A stretch of 64,000 nt of DNA from Eunapius fragilis (GCA_963681505.1 OY811980.1:5978626-6042625), one strand, 5' to 3'; positions 48,001-58,561 are shown, counted from the first letter of the stretch. Made by a program: numbers and translations. The notes: generated by a model not told the origin, from the sequence alone.

Positions 48001-48702
48001 CCCATTTGCATGTGTAATATACTTTGTAAGGATACATGAGTTTTGTATCAGGGATACTACAAATTACAAGAGCGAACATTCCATGCAAACAGTCTGCAAT
48101 GATCGGATGGGGGGGGGGGGTCTCTTAAGAATATCATAGATTCTTTCTTAACTCCAAAACTGTCCCACAACTTAGGGATGTCTTTGTTAATGCCGTATCA
48201 GATACTCAAACAAAAAGATGCTGTAGTCTAAAGCACTCCCTCACACCTCTCGCGAGGCATGATTTTTATTGGATCACTCACCTCATTTGTATCCAGTCCC
48301 TAAAATAAAGCTTTGGAGCTTGGCCTATTGCCATTTTAAACCAAACTCTTGCAAAGTCCTTTAAAGAGGTTTGTAATTGCATTCGATACACCCACCACCA
48401 CACCCCCAATAGGGCTGACTACCAGAAGATATCAGAAGCCATCCAGCAGCGCAGCAAGAAGCCCAGGAGCCTCCCACCTCCTCCTCCCCTTCCTGCCTCT
48501 CCGAGCTGGACCTCAGAGTTGGAGTCCACCTTAGTACGACACCCCCCTGGGGGTAAGAGTACGACCAGACTGCTGCCTCAGCCTCCCCCAAGATCACTGT
48601 CTCAGGAGGCCCCACCAGATGAGGTACTACTTCAAGGATATGTGTGTGTCTTTCTCCATCTTCCTCCACTCCCTTGGCTTCTTCTGCACTTGCATGTACA
48701 AG

Positions 48703-48797
<95 letters not shown>

Positions 48798-50915
48798 ATC
48801 TCTCTCTCTCTGTAGCCATCACAACCATTTGCGATGCTGAACTACAGACAGCTTAGCCTCCCACCAACGTTGCCACATTTTGACCAGGAGACATGGCTGT
48901 GCTCTGACATCACGTATGTACTCTTGACTATGCATGGAGCAGTGTGTGTGGGTGTGTGTGTGTGTGCATGTACATGTATATGTGTATTCTGTAGCTATGT
49001 GTACATGTACCTCACGAAGCAGTGTTTTCTAAATGTGTGTCAGTTACATGATATTCAGAAAAGTGGAGCAATAGCAGTGTATTGTGCCTTCCCATTTTGG
49101 TTCCTAATGTGTTGGCGTATTGATTTGGTAAAAGCCCTGCATTGGTACATGTATGTGTACCCATAATTAGAGTTATACCGTGTGTGTTCCTTGCACAAGC
49201 TATGTACAGGGGGTGGGCTGTATACAGGAGGTGGGCTGTATACAGGAGGTGGGCTGTATACAGGGGGTGGGCTGTATACAGGAGGTGGGCTGTATGCAGA
49301 AGGTGGGCTGTATACAGGAGGTGGGCTGTATACAGGAGGTGGGCTGTATACAGGAGGTAGGCTGTATACAGGAGGTAGGCTGTATACAGGAGGTGGGCTG
49401 TATACAGGAGGTGGGCTGTATACAGGAGGTGGGCTGTATACAGGAGGTGGGCTGTATGCAGGAGGTGGGCTGTATACAGGAGGTGGGCTGTATGCAGAAG
49501 GTGGGCTGTATACAGAAGGTGGGCTGTATACAGGAGGTGGGCTGTGTACAGGAGGTGGCTGTATACAGGAGGTGGGCTGTATACAGGAGGTGGGCTGTAT
49601 ACAGGAGGTGGGCTGTATACAGGAGGTGGGCTGTATACAGGAGGTGGGCTGTGTACAGGAGGTGGGCTGTATACAGGAGGTGGGCTGTATACAGGAGGTG
49701 GGCTGTATACAGGAGGTGGGCTGTATACAGGAGGGGGGCTGTATACAGGAGGTGGGCTGTATACAGGAGGTGGGCTGTATACAGGAGGTGGGCTGTATAC
49801 AGGAGGTGGGCTGTATACAGGAGGTGGGCTGTATACAGGAGGTGGGCTGTATACAGGAGGTGGGCTGTATACAGGAGGTGGGCTGTGTACAGGAGGTGGG
49901 CTGTGTACAGGAGGTGGGCTGTATGCAGGAGGTGGGCTGTATACAGGAGGTGGGCTGTATACAGGAGGTGGGCTGTATGCAGGAGGTGGGCTGTATACAG
50001 AAGGTGGGCTGTATACAGGAGGTGGGCTGTATACAGGAGGTGGGCTGTATACAGGAGGTGGGCTGTATACAGGAGGTGGGCTGTGTACAGGAGGTGGGCT
50101 GTATACAGGAGGTGGGCTGTATACAGGAGATGGGCTATATACAGGAGGTGGGCTGTATACAGGAGGTGGGCTGTATACAGGAGGTGGGCTTTATACAGAA
50201 GGTGGGCTGTATAGAGATGGTGTAGTGCACGTTCAGGGGTGTAAGGTTGCTCATGGTTTCACTTATGCTACTAAATGAAAACATGAGCAGAATGTTAAGT
50301 GCTCAAATTTTTGGAAGCACTTATCACTTCTACTAGATTTCTCATGTAGCTGTGTACTAAGGGTTTGTATGCAAAGCCTACAATGGAGGGAGACTGACAC
50401 ATGAAATGAAAGGTACAGTAGCCGTTTTGGGGAAATTAAAGGAACTGAATTTTGTTCCATACAGCCCACCCAAATTCCCATAACAGAAACACACTGACAG
50501 TCTGACAGTGCACTCATGCTGTTTAGTAGTGTATGGCTCAAATCTATGGCACATAGTTTGGCAAATTAATGTGGAACTTGGTGTCCTTTGCTAACATGAT
50601 TAACCCCTAACATGTTTATTTAAATTGTAGATATGTTATTAAGTATCACTTTCAGCTTGGACCTAACAATATGCTTGTTAGTATTTTTTTTCATGAACAG
50701 TTTGGAGAGGGGTGGGTATGTGTGTGGGCATGTATCGTTCACCTAGTGCGTCGATCAGACTGGATCCTCTGTGCTTTAGGCGTGAACAGTCGAAGAGCTT
50801 GCTTGACAATAAACCTGATGGTACATTCCTGGTCCGTCCCAAGGAGAACTACAATAATGAGCTGCCTACCACCACCCAAGAGCCAATCCACTGCTATACC
50901 ATCGACATCATGTAA

Positions 50916-50966
<51 letters not shown>

Positions 50967-51466
50967 ATGGGTGTATATACGTGTGTGATGTAATGAGCAT
51001 TTTTAAAATGTGTGGGTTATTTAAAAAATTTCACACTGTTGGTCATTAAAACTTGAAAGAATAGTATTTTAGGGAATACATGCACGTGTTCGTATTGATA
51101 ACAGCCTGTCAAAGTTTTTTTAATTTTTAAATTCATGTGTTAGTTATACATACATGTACATATTACCAGTGATCTCATATTACTTCCCTCCTCCCCCATG
51201 TATTATAATGTTTTGAGGTGTGGCTTATGGGTGTGGCATTCTTCATCATATCTTTATGTTGTGTCATATCTTTTTATAGCGATGATGGCAAGTTTAAACG
51301 CATTCCCGTGTTCAGAGGTCCTGGTGGTGGCTTTGGGTTTGCCGCTCCATTCGAGTTTGACTCATTGCTGACATTGGTGCTCTACTATTCGGTCAATACA
51401 CTTGAGAAGCACAACCCTGGACTGTTAAGAGCTGCACTCAAGATCCCAGCATGCCCCAGGCGATGA
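37084..51466 (+). CDS. PI3-kinase class IA regulatory subunit, short (p55-like) architecture
   Basis: Exons 6-16 are secure: 43695-43938, 44512-44607, 44735-44924, 45148-45270, 45837-45955, 47361-47537, 47776-47901, 48413-48623, 48816-48913, 50780-50911 and 51280-51466. Upstream exons 37084-37093, 37938-37967, 38506-38547, 39451-39576 and 42395-42421 are phase-compatible but less certain. The total is 645 residues. Domains are a proline/serine-rich N-terminus without SH3 or RhoGAP; nSH2 (about 154-255: 'DWYWGSVS', 'GSFLVRDA', 'YGFAEPLEYNSVVDLINYYR'); an iSH2 coiled coil (about 256-437) that would bind p110; and cSH2 ('GTFLVRPKEN', 'GFGFAAPFEFDSLLTLVLYY'). Both FLVR arginines are present. Unusually, a linker of about 70 residues rich in proline (PPPPPLP, HPPGG, QPPP) separates iSH2 and cSH2. 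Confidence 0.9.
38134..38191. repeat. (GT)n microsatellite
   Basis: About 28 GT dinucleotides in an intron of the PI3K regulatory gene. Confidence 0.95.
39068..39412. repeat. Minisatellite in PI3K intron
   Basis: About nine imperfect units of roughly 31-42 bp built on 'gggcataggggaacactggt' plus 'gtgtacctag'. It ends just before exon 4 at 39451. Confidence 0.88.
39818..39965. mobile_element. Relic of the 46.1 kb foldback family
   Basis: Collinear similarity to 46345-46505 is clear: 'atatccttctgtag', 'ctattgattt.tcctgtt', 'ttgcgaagatat.gctgtg', 'aagtgcgtgcac' and 'caatgatttag'. It is a single-arm fragment in a neighbouring intron of the same gene. Confidence 0.65.
40330..40980. repeat. Minisatellite in PI3K intron
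   Basis: About 18 degenerate units of 31-37 bp containing 'ctccccaactacccctgttc' and 'acccacacactgcct'. All three plus-strand frames stay open across it because stop codons are rare in the unit. I regard none as a gene. Confidence 0.92.
42925..43396. repeat. 24 bp minisatellite in PI3K intron
   Basis: About 20 copies of 'ggtgatggtacaggggtgga' plus 'gtta', with variants 'gggatgaagttta' and 'gggatggagtttg' intermixed. The unit length of 24 keeps frames open on both strands, giving artefactual peptides. Confidence 0.93.
43497..43630. repeat. Dispersed repeat, copy B
   Basis: Same family as 6958-7090. Shared blocks include 'atgtcctcta', 'gtccatcatggag', 'cagtggcctgaattttt' and 'gcgtcaactttgatgctcc'. 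It lies in the intron just before PI3K exon 6. Confidence 0.75.
43990..44446. repeat. 39 bp minisatellite in PI3K intron
   Basis: About 12 copies of 'ggggcaatattcaagagggg' plus 'gtaggagagtaaggtgagg', very homogeneous. It lies between the two exons encoding the first half of nSH2. Confidence 0.93.
44928..45005. repeat. (GT)n beginning at a splice donor
   Basis: About 38 GT dinucleotides start four bases after the exon end at 44924. The donor reads gtaagt and runs straight into the array. Confidence 0.95.
45275..45800. repeat. 28 bp minisatellite in PI3K intron
   Basis: About 18 units of 'gaagggtagggagggggtat' plus 'ctccctat' begin within 10 bp of the donor at 45271. The first unit overlaps the donor context 'gtgagtgaagggtaggg'. 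Confidence 0.92.
46126..47208. mobile_element. Foldback element carrying EGF exons, inside PI3K intron
   Basis: The left arm (46126-about 46505) and right arm (about 46875-47208) are inverse complements, with scattered differences and small indels. The ends 'gggacagttcacacgaaaat' and its partner 'attttcgtgtgagctgtccc' mark the termini. TGT flanks both sides (46123-46125 and 47209-47211), a possible 3 bp target duplication. The interior of about 370 bp encodes EGF exons on the minus strand. Related single-arm relics are at 39818-39965 and 30880-31145, so the arms belong to a dispersed family. Confidence 0.85.
46545..46828 (-). pseudogene. Two EGF-CA exons carried by the foldback element
   Basis: Exon A (46828-46718, 111 nt) and exon B (46667-46545, 123 nt) are separated by a 50-nt intron with GTGAGC donor and CCTTAG acceptor. 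Both are symmetric phase 1-1 exons with no stops. Exon B encodes DINECSLLNGNCLQVC then TNTNGSYLCSCNSGY and a final Cys, with all six EGF cysteines and the calcium-binding D-I-N-E pattern. Its own donor GTATGC follows. Exon A begins DIDECSKMEIAP and keeps NTNGSHLCSC but lacks cysteines 2 and 3. No start, stop or signal peptide is present, so this is a captured gene fragment rather than a whole gene. Confidence 0.85.
48710..48794. repeat. (CT)n forming a polypyrimidine tract
   Basis: About 42 CT dinucleotides lie 21 bp before the acceptor of the exon at 48816, with further CT-rich sequence between. The microsatellite appears to be the polypyrimidine tract. Confidence 0.95.
49202..50215. repeat. 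18 bp minisatellite, ~56 copies
   Basis: About 1 kb of 'tgggctgtatacaggagg' with point variants such as tgtgtacag, tatgcag and agaagg. It lies in the intron before the cSH2 exons. The 18 bp unit leaves all three plus frames open, producing long artefactual ORFs. Confidence 0.95.
50918..50964. repeat. (GT)n near splice donor
   Basis: About 23 GT dinucleotides, starting six bases after the donor at 50912. Confidence 0.93.
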
Positions 51467-51503
51467 TTAGAACAGCATGAGCCATTTGTTTGTGTATTTG
51501 TGT

Positions 51504-51538
<35 letters not shown>

Positions 51539-51860
51539 ACCAATGTGTTTATGTTCAGGTGTCCCGTTATGTGCGTGTATTTTTCGTCGTTTTGATCATG
51601 CACTTTGTGTGCAAATATTAAAAAAGCAACAGGGAAAAATGCATTATTGGTTAAATTGGCAGAGCATGACATCTTGTCTTGATAATCGGTGCTCCGTTTG
51701 TCACTGGCAGGTGGTGCACGGATGACCGTTATTCATAGTAATCTCGTTATGTTTGGTGCCTATTCACAGCCTGCAGCTATTTCTACGGGTGCCGTCCTCT
51801 ATGTTTGTTAGAAATAAAGTCCTAGGCACGCCCACCCGCTAGTTAAACAGGGTTTGCGCA

Positions 51861-54800
51861 ATGGTTGACTTGCTGTTCAGAACTGCATTACTACTTGCAG
51901 TACAAGGTTAGAAAAGCGCCTCGCATGTGTCACATATACCTGTATGCATGATGCGTTCTGAATTGCTCTATTGAAGGGTTGGTAGCTCGATCTGATGGAC
52001 TAGCGGAAAAGAGTACTCCGCCTCCGGAGCCTGCCTCGACCTACGCCTATGGCGATTTCTTAAGCGACTCAATGCAGTCAGCCCCACCCACTTTTAGTTA
52101 TTTCGATATGAACGGAGACAATCTTAATTCAACTCCAACGAGTTCTAGAATCTTTTTGTCTGATGACATGAGTCCAACTCCAACCAGTTCTGAAATCTTT
52201 TTGTCTCCAACTCCAACCAGTTCTGGAATCTTTTTGTCTGATGACATGAGTCCAACTCCAACCAGTTCTGGAATCTTTTTGTCTGATGACATGAGTCCAA
52301 CTCCAACCAGTTCTGGAATCTTTTTGTCTGATGACATGAGTCCAACTCCAACCAGTTCTGAAATGTTTTTGTCTTCAACTCCAACCAGTTCTGGAATCTT
52401 TTTGTCTGATGACATGAGTCCAACTCCAACCAGTTCTGGAATCTTTTCGTCTGATGACATGAGTCCAACTCCAACCAGTTCTGGAATCTTTTTGTCTGAT
52501 GACATGAGTCCAACTCCAACCAGTTCTGGAATGTTTTTGTCTCCAACTCCAACCAGTTCTGGAATCTTTTTGTCTGATGACATGAGTCCAACTCCAACCA
52601 GTTCTGGAATGTTTTTGTCTCCAACTACAACCAGTTCTGGAATCTTTTTGTCTGATGACATGAGTCCAACTCCAACCAGTTCTGGAATCTTTTCGTCTGA
52701 TGACATGAGTCCAACTCCAACCAGTTCTGGAATCTTTTTGTCTGATGACATGAGTCCAACTCCAACCAGTTCTGGAATGTTTTTGTCTGATAACATGAGT
52801 CCAACTCCAACCAGTTCTGGAATCTTTTTGTCTGATGACATGAGTCCAACTCCAACCAGTTCTGAAATCTTTTTGTCTCCAACTACAACCAGTTCTGGAA
52901 TCTTTTTGTCTGATGACATGAGTCCAACTCCAACCAGTTCTGGAATCTTTTCGTCTGATGACATGAGCCCAACTCCAACCAGTTCTGGAATCTTTTTGTC
53001 TGATGACATGAGTCCAACTCCAACCAGTTCTGGAATGTTTTTGTCTCCAACTACAACCAGTTCTGGAATCTTTTTGTCTGATGACATGAGTCCAACTCCA
53101 ACCAGTTCTGAAATCTTTTTGTCTGATGACATGAGTCCAACTCCAACCAGTTCTGAAATCTTTTTGTCTGATGACATGAGTCCAATTCCAACCAGTTCTG
53201 AAATCTTTTTGTCTCCAACTCCAACCAGTTCTGGAATCTTTTTGTCTGATGACATGAGTCCAACTCCAACCAGTTCTGAAATCTTTTTGTCTGATGACAT
53301 GAGTCCAATTCCAACCAGTTCTGGCTTTTTGTCTCCAACTCCAACCAGTTCTGAAATCTTTTTGTCTGATGACATGAGTCCAATTCCAACCAGTTCTGGC
53401 TTTTTGTCTCCAACTCCAACCAGTTCTGGAATCATTTTGTCCAACGACATGAGTCCAACTCCAGCCAGTTCTGAAAGTTTTTTGTCTGATGTTTTCGACA
53501 TTTCTACCATAATTCAGTTTACAGTTAACAGTTTTAAACCAACTCCGACAACTGTGGACTATGGTTCATCAGTGGATACCATCTTATCCATGTCAACAGT
53601 CACACCACCCATGCATTTTACTGACACTTACGATTTGCCATCTCCCCAGGTAACACTAATGTACAACACAGCTACCATCACTCCACTGAGCACACCTCCT
53701 AACTTACAAACATCATTTGTTGCATTCTCTGGTGATTTATCATCACCATCCATGTTGGACACTGCCACATCTATACCAGCAGGAAGTTTTGCATCATCAT
53801 CTGCACCAAACGCAAGTGCCCAGGCTTATGCCTCATCATCAGATGGTAGATCCTCACCAATACCATTGCCTTCACTTATAGAAAGTTCACCCTCACCTCT
53901 GTTGTCTAGTTCTGTGCCAAACATGTTATCTGCTTCCATCCAACCAACTTTGCCATCCTTATTTACAGGAAATGTTACAAGTTCTATTCCAACACTAGTC
54001 ACAACATCATCTTTAAAAGCTAGCTCACCATTCATTTCTGCACAAGGCACATATAATATGTCTACTTCAGGGATATCCACTCCTTATATGTCAGTTACAC
54101 CCCCTACATCAACTACACCCTTTACAACCTCTACATCAACTACACCCCCTATGTCATCATCTACACCCTTCACAACCTCTACATCAACTACATCCTTTAC
54201 AACCTCTACATCAACTACACCCCCTATGTCATCAACTACACCCTTTACAACCTCTACATCAATTACACCCCCTATGTCATCAACTACACCCTTTACAACC
54301 TCTACATCAACTACACCTCCTACATCAACTACATCCTCTATGCCAACTCCAGGGACATCTACTTCTAAACTTTTCATACAAATTACGGGAGTTCTTGGAG
54401 GAATCCTTGTCATAGCAATATGTATAATATTAGCACTGTCGATAGTTATAGTCATGGGACGGAAAAAGGCCAAAAAATCCAAGAGGTAGGCTCTAAATAG
54501 GATGGGTGGGGGGGTGGCAAACAGCCTTAATCATGTGCCCATTCCCCTTCAGGCAGGACGCTGATCCTTATGAGCTCCCATTGGTGCAGCGCAGGCTTGA
54601 ACCTCCTCCTTCTGTGCAAAGTAAGAGAGAGTGATAGTTATACAACAAGCTAGCTCATGTGCAGTAACCTTACTTACAATCACACCATCTACATACGTTT
54701 CACACCACATAATAACTAATGATCGAATAGTTAATGCCAGTGCTTAGTGGAGGTTGGTTTCATAGTATGGTCTTCCGCACAAGGTAATTCCAGGTGGAGA

Positions 54801-55444
54801 GAGTTGGGGTACTGGTGGCATTAAGACCAGTACAGAGATATACAAAGTGACCTTACCTTCCCTACAGATGGCAGCGACCAGGCCTATGAGACCATGTTTG
54901 ACGATGACGAGATCATGGGCGAGCAGTCAATGCCGTGGTTTGACCCCAAGTATGCAGGCTCAGATGTGGTACGCAACCCCCCCCCCCCCCCCCAGTCATA
55001 ATGCCCCTCAGTGCCACGCACACTTACACACACACACACACCTGTACCATTCTTTCTTTTCCCCTTCATGTAAGAATGATGATGACAGAGCCACTACCAT
55101 CACTGGAGGGTCCAGTGAGCCTGTAATGGCTACGGTTGACGGAAATGTTCCAAAGAGACACTCGCTGGACACCACACTTGTGACTGCACTAGACCACGAT
55201 GAATACTTGGAACAGTATAAACAATCTACTCCACTGCAGCCAGGTTGGTTACAGATTGCAGGTCCACAAAATATAAGTGTGCATTAATTTTTAAAAAAGC
55301 ACTATTAATTTTTTTTTCCTTTCAGGTGAGCGACCTATAGAGTACGAGATATTCCTCAAGCCTGATGACAAAAGAGAAACAATATCAAGACCATCAATCA
55401 GTAGCTATTGGGATAATAGCAGTAACAGTAGGGGCCATCAGTGA
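51861..55444 (+). CDS. Mucin-like single-pass membrane protein with YxxM-containing tail
   Basis: Six exons join in phase to 1003 residues: 51861-51906, 51977-54485, 54553-54620, 54868-54968, 55075-55243 and 55326-55444. Exon 1 encodes a signal peptide (MVDLLFRTALLLAVQG). The ectodomain has about 450 residues of 15- and 11-residue repeats (SDDMSPTPTSSGIFL and SPTPTSSGIFL), then Ser/Thr-rich sequence with a second repeat (TTPFTTSTSTTPPMSS), so heavy O-glycosylation is expected. One membrane helix (about 815-838, 'GVLGGILVIAICIILALSIV') is followed by 'GRKKAKKSKR'. The tail of about 165 residues has tyrosines in YELP, YETM (p85-SH2 consensus YxxM), YLEQ and YEIF contexts, plus acidic clusters. 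I know no named family. It starts 395 bp after the PI3K regulatory gene, on the same strand. Confidence 0.8.
52130..53480 (+). repeat. Coding 45/33 bp minisatellite in mucin-like gene
   Basis: About 33 units. The full unit is 45 bp and a shorter one lacks 12 bp (the DDMS codons). All length changes are multiples of three, so the frame is preserved. The antisense strand also stays open (470 codons), a by-product of unit composition. Confidence 0.93.
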
Positions 55445-55502
55445 CCCATCCAACCATTCTCTATCATTCACTTCACCAGACACCAATTTGTATGCGTGCA
55501 TG

Positions 55503-55567
<65 letters not shown>

Positions 55568-56181
55568 ATGTGTCCAGCAAATCTACAATCATAATTGTAT
55601 GAATTTTAAAAAGATACTACTTCTTACACGTTATACAGTACTATACACACATAGTTGGGTGGGGAAAAAAAGTCATCACTTCTATAAATCTAACAACACA
55701 CGGTGCGTTGGCTAAATAATTTTCAACGAGTAGCAAAAATAATGGTACCTCACGTTCCACAACATTCATTTCAGTGACTCCAGTCATATATCTTCACCAG
55801 AGACAACAAAAAAAAAAAAAAGAATCAGAATAATCATTGGATTGTAGCTTAAACACCAACCTGGGAACCTGCGTATTTTCGCGCGCTACATTTTAAAGGT
55901 GTATGGCCGGCCACACCTTTAGAGCGAACCGCTTAGAGTTCGGGGGCGGTGTTCTTTACGCAAGCAAAAGGGTTGAGCGTGCCTGGGCCGGGGGTTAACC
56001 CCAGTGCTAGGTGCTTCGGTACGGTTGTAGTCACCAAAACACTGCATTCCGCGACCGCAAAACGAGTCCACATTCCCACTTTCTGTCATGCGCGTGAGAA
56101 ATCACACAACACGATGGCACAAACAATTTTGTAAAGGTACACTCTAAATAGAAGCAGTCATATACACTAGTCGAATAGGGA
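55445..56181. other. Convergent 3' intergenic stretch
   Basis: Contains a (GT)n array at 55508-55566, an A-run at 55808-55821 and an imperfect palindrome 'aaaggtgtatggccggccac' around 55897-55922. No gene is recognised. The mucin-like gene and calreticulin end tail to tail here. Confidence 0.5.
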
Positions 56182-56303
56182 TCACAGCTCTTCCTTTTGT
56201 GTTCCCTCTCCCTGCAAAACAACGGGATGACTGACATTAAAAAAATCATGATGCACTGAAAATGCATACCTCATGGTCATGACCATCATCATCATCATCA
56301 TGG

Positions 56304-56340
<37 letters not shown>

Positions 56341-58129
56341 TGCCGTCATCTTTAGACTTTGCAGCCTCCTCAGCCTTCCTTTTGGCCTCTTCCTCCTCTC
56401 TCTGTTTGTCATCAAGCTAAGCAGGATATGGTGGTTAAGAACCCCCACACATACAAGGACACCAGTACCTTTCTCTTCATCTCCTTCTCGGCATCCTTGG
56501 TCTGACCCCATGTCTCAGTACCAAACGTCTCAGCATAATCCACATCATCAGTGATGAGAACATTGTCAAAGATTGTGCCAGATTTCACCTAGTGTCGGCA
56601 GGTCATGAATGTAAACAAGACACTTGCTGACAGTATTGGGCCCTGCTAGCTAACCTGCCAAAGATCAAACCCAATGGCACCAAAGTCATCATAACTGTAC
56701 AGCCCATCGTCAGGTTGGTAATCTGGGTTAGGAACTTGAGGATGAACCCAGACACCTTTGTAGCTGGGATTGTCCACCTCCTTTGGCTTCCATTCACCCT
56801 GCAAAATGGCATTAAGCAAATAAATAAGTAAACAGCATTACAAACTAAATAAACATAACTGAGATAACCATGTAGTACCCAACAAAAACTAACAGAATGT
56901 TCTACTTTATTGACATCCTGGTCAGCTCACCTTGTATGCTGGGTTGGGAACATTTGGGGGCTCCCACTCTCCATCAGTATCATCATCCCAATCTTCAGGC
57001 TTCTTGGCATCTGGGTCAGGTATGTACTCAGGCTTGTCCCAGTCCTTCAAAGACAAAGGCACCATGAATAATATAGGTACTCCCTCCTCCCCCTTCACCA
57101 CTTACAGCAGGCTTGGTATCACTTGGGTCATCAATCTTGGCTCTGTCATCCCAGTCACTTGGTTTTGATGCTGCTGGATCTGGGATGGTCTTTGCTGGGA
57201 GAAAGTCGAAGTCGCTTTCCAGGCTTCCACTTTCAACTTTACTGTTATCAATCTTGACTTCATAGGTTTTGTCAGGGCGAACAATGAGGGTGTACAAGTG
57301 AGTGTATTCATCGTCCTAGAAGGATTGGCAGGTCATTGAATGTTAGGGGAAACGCTAAACGGATGATTATCACCTTGCATCTGATATCTTTCTTGACTAG
57401 CAGGTTCTTTCCCTTGTAATTAAAGATGACGTGAACCTTCTTGGTCCCAGGCCCACAAATGTCAGGACCTGATTGCGTCCGACGATGGATTGGGATAGGT
57501 CAAAACACGATTAAGATTGCTATTCGACGGTTAGAATACCGTAAACTAACCGAACATGATGTTGTACGGAGACTCGCCGTGGAGATCCTTCTTATCCACA
57601 GTACTGGGGAGAAGCTACGCAAAAGATAATAAGACATTCATAGTTAGCATCTGGCGCTCAGGTGAATCACCACCTTCAGTGTTTACCTTCACATAGCCAC
57701 CGCCACAGTCTATGCTTTGTTCGTGTTTAACGGTGAACTGGACAACGAAAGTCTTTCCTTCGTTTGAGAACTTGTCAAACCCGGCACTCAAAGCGTAGAA
57801 GCGTGCATCCTGGCTCGTCTTGATACCTGTAAAGTGTCATTATGAAGCTACCGCCCTCTTTTATTTTTTTGAAGGGTCACACTTCACCTTTGTCCTTATC
57901 TGCATCTCCGTAGAACTTCCCCGCTGACCAGGCGAACTCTCCAAAATCGGACTTGTGCTTCGATTGTACCCATCTGTCCTTCCAAGCCGCTGCAAACCAT
58001 GCAAGAACTATGTTAATCCACCCATGTGTTAATGACAACTTTACCATCTTCAAAAGTTTCCTTGAAGTAAATGGTTGGCTCTGCCAATGCAACGGCAAGT
58101 AACGCTAGCAAGACGACTACCCTCTCCAT
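56182..58129 (-). CDS. CALR: Calreticulin
   Basis: Eleven exons join in phase to 416 residues (human 417): 58129-58045, 57989-57888, 57826-57687, 57614-57551, 57468-57374, 57315-57106, 57044-56931, 56798-56655, 56588-56469, 56416-56270 and 56211-56182. The ER lectin-like chaperone and calcium store protein is recognised by a signal peptide ([16 protein letters not shown]), '[19 protein letters not shown]', '[14 protein letters not shown]', '[20 protein letters not shown]' and the P-domain with its repeated '[13 protein letters not shown]' and '[15 protein letters not shown]' motifs. The C-domain has a poly-Asp/His tract encoded by an (ATC)n microsatellite in exon 10. The protein ends in KEEL, a variant of the KDEL retrieval signal. 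Low-affinity calcium binding by the acidic tail is known for the family. Confidence 0.97.
56279..56340 (-). repeat. Coding (GAT)n microsatellite in calreticulin C-domain
   Basis: Triplets of 'atc' and 'atg' on the plus strand encode Asp and His runs on the minus strand. The tract length probably varies between alleles and would alter the calcium-binding tail. Confidence 0.9.
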
Positions 58130-58175
58130 CTTAGACCAACAGAACACCCCAGAGTGGTGCACGAGGGCTTTTATT

Positions 58176-58185
58176 GCGCATGCGC
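58176..58185. promoter_or_regulatory. NRF-1-like palindrome in calreticulin promoter
   Basis: The perfect palindrome GCGCATGCGC lies about 47 bp upstream of the calreticulin ATG and matches the core of the NRF-1 consensus. An A/T-rich 'AATAAAAG' on the minus strand follows it, towards the gene. Confidence 0.5.
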
Positions 58186-58199
58186 TTGTATCGAACAAT

Positions 58200-58218
58200 C
58201 GTGGAGGAATATGATTGG
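58200..58218 (-). promoter_or_regulatory. ER stress response element (ERSE) upstream of calreticulin
   Basis: On the minus strand the sequence is CCAAT-CATATTCCT-CCACG, an exact match to the ERSE consensus CCAAT-N9-CCACG, 71 bp upstream of the start codon and in the same orientation. In vertebrates NF-Y binds the CCAAT half and ATF6 or XBP1 the CCACG half, inducing ER chaperones including calreticulin under unfolded-protein stress. Confidence 0.8.
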
Positions 58219-58483
58219 TCCAACTTTTGGCAATGCATTACATCATCAGTCACTTTTTGAGCAGTTTGAAAAGTGGGTGTTGTGGTTTTGCGCGGTATTC
58301 CATGTATACCATATCGCCAGCACCAGACATAGAAGCCATGCTTCCTGCTTTGCGACTTGCACCACCCTGCAGTAGGGGATAACAAGTTGCTGGTCACCAA
58401 CAGCATAATCTCTTAAGCTTTGGATGTAAACACCATGCAAATTATGGAGGGGTGGGGTTTCATAGGGGCACTTGCCTCTACAC

Positions 58484-58485
58484 TC

Positions 58486-58561
<76 letters not shown>

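Noticed and set aside
49180-50278. Long plus-strand ORFs of 244-347 codons in all frames
   Set aside because: They are translations of an 18 bp minisatellite in a PI3K intron. Every frame is open because the unit has no stop and a length divisible by three.
52098-53510. 470-codon minus-strand ORF with LVGVGLMSSDKKIPE repeats
   Set aside because: It is antisense to the coding repeat of the mucin-like gene, which has a signal peptide, splice phases and a membrane helix on the plus strand.
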